Shown piece after piece: positions 1 to 5,261 of a stretch of 20,474 nt of DNA. Each line of letters begins with the position of its first letter. Position 1 is the first letter of the stretch. Source of the DNA: CACEUX01 sp964404235 (GTDB taxonomy: Bacteria > Fidelibacterota > Marinisomatia > Marinisomatales > UBA1611); assembly GCA_964404235.1 (NCBI GenBank), contig CAYOJL010000034.1:1-20474 (forward strand), in the 5' to 3' direction. Below the pieces are notes generated by a model. That model was not told the DNA's origin. It searched no databases and saw nothing but the letters and a program-made list of their open reading frames with translations. A program made the translations under genes and the position numbers.

Positions 1-398
1 CAGAATACGTATCCTCATTGATATCGCTGATCAAACATGTCATGGGAGAATACAACGTACGGTCAAACCAGGTTTGTGGTACAGGACTTAGTATGGGTGG
101 TCTGGGAACCCTGGCTATTTCTATTGAAGAACCAGATCTGTTTGCAGCCATTGTTCCGGTCTGTGGTGGTGCTGACCTTAAAAGGATCGGTAGAATTGAC
201 CGTCTACCCATATGGCTTTTTCATGGTAATAAAGATGAAGTTATCCCGGTTGAGAATTCTATCTCGATCTATGAAGCCTTAAAACCCATGAATGACAGAG
301 TTCGTTTGACTGTATATGAGGGTGTAGGCCACGATTCATGGACTGAAACATATGAAAATGAAGAAGTCTATGCATGGCTAATAAAACATACTAATTAG
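1..398 (+). CDS. Alpha/beta hydrolase (esterase/peptidase-like), 3' part
   Basis: The frame is open from the first bases of the window, so the true start lies upstream and only about the last 130 residues are seen. The catalytic triad of a serine hydrolase is visible: nucleophile Ser in G-L-S-M-G-G (codon 90-92), Asp in H-G-N-K-D-E (codon 234-236) and His in G-V-G-H-D-S-W (codon 330-332), in the order and spacing usual for the dienelactone-hydrolase/prolyl-oligopeptidase-like 'predicted peptidase/esterase' group. The stretch around P-I-W-L-F-H-G-N-K-D is typical of that group. Substrate cannot be told from this fragment, and whether it is exported depends on the missing N-terminus. It ends only 6 bp from the convergent gene at 405. 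Confidence 0.8.
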   Translation, partial: EYVSSLISLIKHVMGEYNVRSNQVCGTGLSMGGLGTLAISIEEPDLFAAIVPVCGGADLKRIGRIDRLPIWLFHGNKDEVIPVENSISIYEALKPMNDRVRLTVYEGVGHDSWTETYENEEVYAWLIKHTN

Positions 399-404
399 GA
401 TCTA

Positions 405-1754
405 TCAGTAGCCCTGGATAATAGGGTCCTCGATAGGCCCGTTGATCTTAAGAACGATGGTCGCACCTTGACGGGTAAACATTCTACCATTCTTTTGTTC
501 CCATTCTCTCAACCATTTCCTTATACCCAGAGATATCGGATGAATCCTTACTTCAGCATTGTGTAATACAACCCCTGGAATTGAATCACCCTGACGAAGG
601 CTAAAATCACCATCTACTGATACCTTCAAGAAAGGTGTTTGAAAGCGAAATATAAGATCTCCTGTGAATTCATTGATCAAATTAATATCAAACTCTATCA
701 GTCTGATCATCAGGGAATTATTCCATATACCTAATGTTTTAAGCATTGATTCTATTTCAGGTTCTTCTCTAATGCCTTTTGGGATCTTGATCTCAAAATT
801 ACGGATCCTGAATTTCCCTTTTCCACGATGTATTACAGGTGTATCTGTAATAGTACCATTTAGTACAAGGTCCTTTGCCTCTAAAAGAAACTCTGGCAAT
901 GAAAGACTAGACCGGTCTTCATATTGTTTTCCTGGGGTAGATGAAAAGGAAGTATTGGTTATTTTGAATTGACCTCTTTTCATTTTAAGATCAAACTCAG
1001 AATTATCTTTAGATAGATCTATGTCAATACTAGATGAAAAGACCTGAGAAATATCCTGGATCTCAAAAATATATTCCCAATCAATAAGAGGTACATTATA
1101 AAGTGAATCTTTTTTTGGACTGAGTTGAAATGTTCTGGATTGCCAATCATAATAGATCGCATGCGTGCTTGGTTGCACATTAATCTGCGTTGGCTTGGCA
1201 ATGATCTGCTCTGGAAGTTCAAGGTCATATCTCCATGAATAATCATTGAGCGGAGGTGTGTCCATATCTAAATATTGTTTTACTACAAGTTCATTGATCG
1301 TGCGGGGGAGAGCATTATGATCTACCATGTATAGGTCTATACTAGAAGCAATAGACTCTATAGAGACCTTTGGAATGGACTCTCTTTTTTCCAACCGTTC
1401 GATCTTTTCTTTTGTTACCCAGTTCTCAGAATGGATATTGGATCTCAGACTTAAATTTTTAAGTGAAAAATTGGGCCCTGAAAATTGTATTATGGCAGTC
1501 TTCTGATTATTATTGCCCTTATAATTAAGATCAATATCGGAAAATCGAAAGTTGATCTCGCCGATCTCAACAGAATAAAGATCTAATTCCTTGTCTAATG
1601 GTTTCCATTCAAAATATAGGTCTTTAGAGTAAAGTCCGGTCTCAAAAATATTTGCATTCAAGCTTTCATCAGATTGTGCGCTCAAGGGTACAATCAGTGA
1701 AAGAATGGAGTATTTTAATATGTTAGAAATAAAATTTGATCTATTTAAAGCCAT
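405..1754 (-). CDS. Exported AsmA-like protein with embedded pseudopilin-like segment
   Basis: This 449-residue protein has an N-terminal signal peptide (hydrophobic residues about 13-26, probable cut after L-S-A26). The rest is rich in alternating beta-type sequence. The last 55 residues, ending G-P-I-E-D-P-I-I-Q-G-Y, resemble the C-terminal end of AsmA/TamB-type envelope proteins ('GxxxDPxxxG'). Residues about 128-211 look different: S-S-I-D-L-Y-M-V-D-H-N-A-L-P-R-T followed by a Y-L-D-x(5)-P-L segment recalls the globular part of type II secretion pseudopilins (GspG-like 'A-LdlYk-D-g-yPtt'). No inner-membrane anchor is seen beyond the signal peptide. It stands alone, facing away from the operon at 1855. 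Function unknown; a role in envelope lipid or outer-membrane assembly would fit AsmA relatives but is inference. Confidence 0.6.
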   Translation of the reverse strand: MALNRSNFISNILKYSILSLIVPLSAQSDESLNANIFETGLYSKDLYFEWKPLDKELDLYSVEIGEINFRFSDIDLNYKGNNNQKTAIIQFSGPNFSLKNLSLRSNIHSENWVTKEKIERLEKRESIPKVSIESIASSIDLYMVDHNALPRTINELVVKQYLDMDTPPLNDYSWRYDLELPEQIIAKPTQINVQPSTHAIYYDWQSRTFQLSPKKDSLYNVPLIDWEYIFEIQDISQVFSSSIDIDLSKDNSEFDLKMKRGQFKITNTSFSSTPGKQYEDRSSLSLPEFLLEAKDLVLNGTITDTPVIHRGKGKFRIRNFEIKIPKGIREEPEIESMLKTLGIWNNSLMIRLIEFDINLINEFTGDLIFRFQTPFLKVSVDGDFSLRQGDSIPGVVLHNAEVRIHPISLGIRKWLREWEQKNGRMFTRQGATIVLKINGPIEDPIIQGY

Positions 1755-1854
1755 CTTTGGTGGATTGATACTGTGTTATTGAAACAAAAAATTAGTATGT
1801 TTCGGCCGTTTAGCGGGGAACAATTTTTTATTTTCTTTGTTCATTGTATCAATA

Positions 1855-2178
1855 ATGTCTAATTCAAAACTTGTTTATTCTACAAATAAAACGCTATCTA
1901 ATTTAGATGAAAGTGTTCCTTCTGATAGTGTAAGACCTTCACAACAAAGTGTGCGTCTGCATCTTGACAGGAAAGGCGGTGGTAAGATCGTAACATTAAT
2001 TAAAGGTCTTATGGAAGAAAAAGACACTCTTCTGGAGTTAACAAAAGAATTAAAAAAGAAGTGCGGCACTGGTGGTTCCGTTAAAAATAGTGAAATATTG
2101 ATACAAGGAAATCAGCGAGAGGTCATTCAAAAAATATTGTTAAAAAAAGGATATGACGTAAAATTAAGTGGTGGATAA
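1855..2178 (+). CDS. yciH: SUI1/eIF1-family translation initiation factor
   Basis: A 107-residue protein of the bacterial/archaeal SUI1 family, which in eukaryotes (eIF1) and archaea guards start-codon choice; the bacterial YciH role is less clear. The SUI1 domain covers residues about 33-107: V-R-L-H-L-D-R-K-G-G-G-K near the start, the hallmark K-K-K-C-G-T-G-G-S-V-K around residues 67-77, I-Q-G-N-Q-R and the ending K-K-G-Y-D-V-K-L-S-G-G. I chose ATG at 1855 over the in-frame TTG at 1837 because M-S-N-S-K-L-V-Y-S-T matches the usual family N-terminus. There is no clear Shine-Dalgarno sequence. It is the first gene of a four-gene operon; the next start lies 7 bp after its stop. Confidence 0.9.
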   Translation: MSNSKLVYSTNKTLSNLDESVPSDSVRPSQQSVRLHLDRKGGGKIVTLIKGLMEEKDTLLELTKELKKKCGTGGSVKNSEILIQGNQREVIQKILLKKGYDVKLSGG

Positions 2179-2185
2179 TTTAAAA

Positions 2186-3382
2186 ATGAGATTGATCATA
2201 AAGCATATTACCCTTTCATTGATGATAGCATTGAGTTCCTGGACATGTACAAAAGCGTCAGGTCAGGGCGATTTTACAATGATCTTATCCGGAAGTATGC
2301 ATGGCCAACTTGACCCATGTGGATGAAAAAAGAATCCATTGGGCGGTCTGTCCAGAAGGTCAGTAAAAATAAAAGAGATCAGAGATCAGGGTATTAGACC
2401 AATTATTCTTGATGCGGGAGATCTGATATTCAGCACAAAAAAAATAGATGCTCGAAACAAAAATGCTGAACTTGTCCGTGCTGATGCCATGATAGAGGGT
2501 TTCAATAGGATAGGATGTGATGCGATCAATGTTGGACATTATGAGATGTTAAATGGTTTGAACTATTTAAAGAGAATATCTCAGAACACAGATATACCTT
2601 TCATTTCTGCCAATATTAAAGATGCATCCACTAATGAACTTATTTTTGAGCCATTTCTTATATTGGAAAGAGGTGAATTAAAGATAGGAGTAGCTGGAGT
2701 AACAAATCAATTACCAGACACAAGTAAATCAATGTTTGCTGATGACTATATTGAATCTGCTAATCATTATGCTGAATTACTATCAAAGCAAGTTGATATC
2801 ATTGTTATGTTGGTGAACGCTGATAGAGGATCTCAGGGTGATCTGGTAGCAAATATGCCAAATGTTGATTTTATCGTAGCAAGTGGTAGTGTGAATATGT
2901 CTCGCGCAAATAGTCCACAAAAGGAGGAGGGACCTTATTTATATTCATGTGGCAAACAAGGTAAATACCTATTATCGCTAGATGTGAATCTCAAAGATGA
3001 TGATAAACCATTCATAGATGTGACCGCTCAAGAAAAAAAGATAAGATCGATCAATAAAAGATTTGATAAGCTGCAAAAAAAAGATCCTGAAAGGACCCTC
3101 GATGAGATATATTCTGAACAAGAGAATATTTTAAATCTGATCAATCGTTACAGAGAAGATCTAAAAGTTGCTGAAGAAGCGATAGATGCTGCAGTGAATA
3201 CGATCCAATTTCAAACCATTCCTCTGAATAGCAAGGTTAAAGATGACCAGGAGTTATTATCATTCGTAAATGAATCAGTACAGAAATGCAATGCTTTGGA
3301 TCGAAAAAAATCCTCTAAAGGCACTACTGCAAAGAAAAAGCCTAGAGCATCTTCCAGATCGCACCATGGCCATGATCATTAA
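2186..3382 (+). CDS. Putative selenoprotein: exported metallophosphatase-like protein with C-G-Sec motif
   Basis: Read through the TGA at 2324-2326, this encodes 398 residues with selenocysteine at 47. ATG 2186 begins a signal peptide (residues about 1-25; Cys21 has only a poor lipobox). Then come M-H-G-Q-L-D-P-C45-G46-U47 and G-G-L-S-R-R (53-58), I-I-L-D-A-G-D79, N-V-G-H118-Y-E and a second beta-rich half: the layout of the UshA/5'-nucleotidase metallophosphatase domain. From memory, relatives have P-C-G-C plus G-G-L-A-R-R here, so TGA replaces a conserved Cys. Several metal ligands are changed (no Asp before His39; H-Y-E instead of N-H-E). The C-terminal nucleotidase domain is absent; instead there is a coiled coil (about 281-341), a Lys/Ser tail and a final H-H-G-H-D-H. 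Enzymatic role unknown; a thiol/selenol redox role is inferred. Alternative: a Cys-to-stop mutation or sequencing error. Downstream reading without TGA would start only at TTG 2339, which makes no family sense. Confidence 0.85.
2324..2361 (+). promoter_or_regulatory. Sec codon (TGA 2324-2326) and putative bacterial SECIS hairpin
   Basis: After the TGA there is a hairpin: upper stem 2339-2344 with 2350-2355 (six pairs: C-G, G-U, G-C, G-C, U-A, U-G), loop GGUCU at 2345-2349, internal loop A2338 against A2356-A2357, then CC 2336-2337 with GG 2358-2359. Two further pairs (2332-2333 with 2360-2361) are possible across a 2-nt bulge. Bacterial SECIS elements lie directly downstream of UGA inside the coding region and have a short stem with G-G or G-U at the start of the apical loop, which SelB binds. 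The loop begins 18 nt after the TGA, the same as I recall for E. coli fdhF, whose loop also reads GGUCU. The hairpin overlaps codons for the conserved G-G-L-S-R motif, so part of the match could be protein constraint. Confidence 0.75.
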
Positions 3383-3395
3383 TATCTAAAAGACC

Positions 3396-3878
3396 TTGAA
3401 TTATCAAAAACAGGTCATCATCATTATTACTATATCTGTATTGATCGGGTCTGTTTTCAATACGTTACGCCATGATGGCATCAAATGGCTAGCAGAACCA
3501 ATAAAAACTGTTAATGATCCAGAAGATGCATTGGTTATACTTACTGAACCATCTATCAGAGAAATAGATATTGCAACCGCACGATCTTTACATGGATCAG
3601 GAGTGCTATTTATTGATGCAAGGGCGGAGGAATATCTTTTAGAAGGATTTATACCAGGTGCTATTGCTGATGACGATGTTGAAATTCTTTCGGAAAAAAT
3701 CAATACTTTGATCGGTCTTGATAAAGGATTTGTTATATATTGCAGTGACGATGATTGTGGATCCAGTGAAGAACTTGCCTATGAGCTTCAAGATATTGGA
3801 TTTAATAATATTCTGGTCTTCAAAGGTGGATGGAGATCATGGACAGATGCAGGACTGGATATAGAATATCATGAATAG
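3396..3878 (+). CDS. Membrane-anchored rhodanese-like sulfurtransferase
   Basis: A 160-residue protein with one N-terminal membrane segment (about 6-23), then F-N-T-L-R-H-D-G-I (21-29), a stretch I know from a group of anchored rhodaneses, and a single rhodanese domain (about 55-160). L-F-I-D-A-R-A-E-E-Y (71-80) and G-F-I-P-G-A (84-89) are standard rhodanese landmarks. The active-site loop is Y-C116-S-D-D-D-C121-G-S-S, giving the catalytic Cys116 and a second Cys five residues on; F-K-G-G-W-R-S-W follows near the end. The catalytic domain should face the periplasm. The start is TTG 3396: an in-frame stop at 3387-3389 and no ATG before the membrane segment leave no better choice. It lies 13 bp after the selenoprotein and overlaps the next gene by 8 bp, so the three are surely co-transcribed. 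Family role: transfer of sulfane sulfur, or redox work on a Cys substrate. Confidence 0.88.
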   Translation: MNYQKQVIIIITISVLIGSVFNTLRHDGIKWLAEPIKTVNDPEDALVILTEPSIREIDIATARSLHGSGVLFIDARAEEYLLEGFIPGAIADDDVEILSEKINTLIGLDKGFVIYCSDDDCGSSEELAYELQDIGFNNILVFKGGWRSWTDAGLDIEYHE

Positions 3879-4320
3879 GATCAACCCTTATCTCATTCTA
3901 TTGATCAGATGCCTTTTGGGAATCGTGTTTATATATGCTAGTTACGATAAGATCTTAGACCCTGAAAAGTTTGCAAGAGATATAGCTAATTATCATATTA
4001 TTCCCTTTGGTCTGGAGAATAGTATTGCAATTATACTGCCATGGCTTGAACTATTGATCGGTATGGGTATCATTTTAGGAATATTCTTAGATGGCTCTGT
4101 TGTTCTTAGTGGTAGCTTTTTGATCCTTTTTATCTTTATGATATTTCAGGCGATGATGAGAGGTTTTAATATTGAATGTGGTTGTGGATTGAAAGAAGGT
4201 GAGATGGTAGGATGGTCCAAGATACTTGAGAACATTGTATTCTTAGGAGCGTCTTATATTGTATTTTATTCCCGAAATCGTGTACTGGAAATTTATCCAA
4301 AAACTCCATTGTCAGAATAA
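3871..4320 (+). CDS. DoxX/MauE-type four-helix membrane protein
   Basis: A 149-residue protein with about four membrane helices (roughly 7-23, 50-70, 75-96, 117-134). The first helix ends F-I-Y-A-S-Y-D-K-I-L-D-P-E-K-F-A, the hallmark of the DoxX/MauE superfamily, and the loop after helix three carries C103-G-C105-G, the place where MauE-like proteins have a 'CGCFG' motif. MauE was named for methylamine dehydrogenase maturation, where correct disulfide formation is needed; other DoxX members act in thiosulfate or quinone-linked redox. The start overlaps the rhodanese end by 8 bp, indicating translational coupling. The C-G-C pair here and the C-G-Sec pair in the selenoprotein two genes upstream make a thiol/selenol exchange partnership plausible, but this is inference. 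Confidence 0.85.
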   Translation: MNRINPYLILLIRCLLGIVFIYASYDKILDPEKFARDIANYHIIPFGLENSIAIILPWLELLIGMGIILGIFLDGSVVLSGSFLILFIFMIFQAMMRGFNIECGCGLKEGEMVGWSKILENIVFLGASYIVFYSRNRVLEIYPKTPLSE

Positions 4321-4335
4321 CATGCACATTATAAT
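4309..4335 (+). promoter_or_regulatory. Possible promoter for tRNA-Gly
   Basis: TTGTCA (4309-4314) and TATAAT (4330-4335) are separated by 15 bp, slightly short of the usual 16-18, and lie 38 bp upstream of the mature tRNA. The -35 box falls in the last codons of the DoxX-like gene. Assigned by pattern only; read-through from the upstream operon is also possible. Confidence 0.4.
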
Positions 4336-4372
4336 TTTCACGGCTAAAATCAATAGTTAGTTTTTATAACAT

Positions 4373-4445
4373 GCGAGAGTAGCTCAGCTGGTAGAGCATC
4401 ACGTTGCCAACGTGGGGGTCGCGAGTTCGAATCTCGTCTCTCGCT
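4373..4445 (+). tRNA. tRNA-Gly (anticodon GCC)
   Basis: A complete cloverleaf: acceptor stem 4373-4379 with 4438-4444, D arm 4382-4397, anticodon stem 4399-4403 with 4411-4415, loop TTGCCAA with anticodon GCC at 4406-4408, T arm 4421-4437 with TTCGAAT loop. Discriminator base is T4445, usual for tRNA-Gly. The CCA end is not encoded and must be added by CCA transferase. It reads glycine codons GGC/GGU. Confidence 0.96.
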
Positions 4446-4450
4446 CATTG

Positions 4451-4476
4451 AAAGCCCCTTTATGGGGCTTTTCATT
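4451..4476 (+). terminator. Rho-independent terminator after tRNA-Gly
   Basis: Perfect 8-bp stem AAAGCCCC (4451-4458) with GGGGCTTT (4464-4471), 5-nt loop, followed by a T-rich tract. It sits 6 bp after the tRNA and ends its transcript; with no other candidate terminator after 4320 it may also end the operon beginning at 1855. Confidence 0.85.
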
Positions 4477-4502
4477 TTATCTTATTACATCTAATCTCTA
4501 GC

Positions 4503-5261
4503 ATGCAAAGGATTGTATATATTTCTTTTTATATATTATTGGTCAGTTGTGACTTGATAGATGAAGATCCTCCGGAAGCACCAACCGGTCTAAAAGGATA
4601 CTTTACAATGTCCAATGATCAAGCAAGAATACATTTATCATGGGAAAAACCACCATCAGATGACATTGATGAGTACCATATATTCAGATCAATGGATCAG
4701 GGTATCAGTTTCGAATTCTTAGATAATGTCTCTTTTCCGGTTCATGATTACGAAGATACATCTATTGTTTGGCTAGAGAACATTTACTATAAACTAAGAG
4801 CAGTAGATCAATCAACGAATATTGGAATATTTTCAGATTCCATATTTATTTTCTGTTATAAGCCAGGTGGTAATTGGGAAGTGCAGGATTATGATTCGCT
4901 ATTTGTATGCATCGACCCAACCAATTATTCTACTCCAGAGATGTTCCGTTTAGTTTTGGATCAACCTTTAATTTCTATTGGAGACACAGCTGGGATCATG
5001 GATTTCCCTGAGATGATCTTGGATACGAATTATTGGATAACTACAGGCTGGATGTATTATACCTACTCAATATTAGAGATCTCGGAAGATAGTACAAGTT
5101 ATGATACAGTGACATATGCAAATACAGTTGCACCAGAATATTGTACGATCGATCTATCAGATCCGGAAGCAGGTAGTATTACTTTTGATTCGGAAAATTA
5201 TGATCCAATAATATTAAAACACACACAGACTGCGTGTAATGGAGATAGTCTATTCCCTTAA
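4503..5261 (+). CDS. Lipoprotein with fibronectin type III-like domain
   Basis: 252 residues. A short signal peptide ends in a lipobox L-L-V-S-C16, so the mature protein should be lipid-anchored. Residues about 22-115 look like one fibronectin type III domain: P-P-E-A-P-T-G-L near its start, I-H-L-S-W-E-K-P, D-I-D-E-Y-H-I-F-R-S and Y-Y-K-L-R-A-V-D. The remaining ~135 residues are Tyr/Asp/Ser-rich with four Cys and match nothing I recognise. It starts 27 bp past the tRNA terminator, so it needs its own promoter. Its stop overlaps the stop of the minus-strand lipoprotein by 4 bp (5258-5261). That protein also carries fibronectin-like domains, which suggests a common surface role. Confidence 0.75.
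   Translation: MQRIVYISFYILLVSCDLIDEDPPEAPTGLKGYFTMSNDQARIHLSWEKPPSDDIDEYHIFRSMDQGISFEFLDNVSFPVHDYEDTSIVWLENIYYKLRAVDQSTNIGIFSDSIFIFCYKPGGNWEVQDYDSLFVCIDPTNYSTPEMFRLVLDQPLISIGDTAGIMDFPEMILDTNYWITTGWMYYTYSILEISEDSTSYDTVTYANTVAPEYCTIDLSDPEAGSITFDSENYDPIILKHTQTACNGDSLFP

Noticed and set aside
664..972. Plus-strand open frame antisense to the AsmA-like gene
   Set aside because: Composition is not protein-like and the minus-strand gene has signal peptide and domain features.
1837..1854. Upstream TTG start for the SUI1 gene
   Set aside because: Adds six residues (L/M-F-I-V-S-I) foreign to the family; ATG 1855 gives the usual N-terminus.
1755..1854. Promoter in the 100-bp divergent gap between 1754 and 1855
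   Set aside because: A promoter must be near, but no pair of -35/-10 boxes with acceptable spacing is convincing on either strand.
2186..2326. The TGA as plain pseudogene-making stop
   Set aside because: No other stop or frameshift in 398 codons, the codon sits at an expected Cys, and a SECIS-like hairpin follows. Not excluded, but less likely.
2324..2326. Reassigned genetic code (TGA read as Trp or Gly)
   Set aside because: TGA serves as the normal stop of several clear genes here (ends at 405, 11081, 16790, 19765), and no other gene has an internal TGA.
2339..3382. A shorter gene starting at TTG 2339, after the TGA
   Set aside because: It would begin in the middle of the conserved L-G-G-L-S-R-R motif, without signal peptide; the matching N-terminal half lies in the same frame just upstream.
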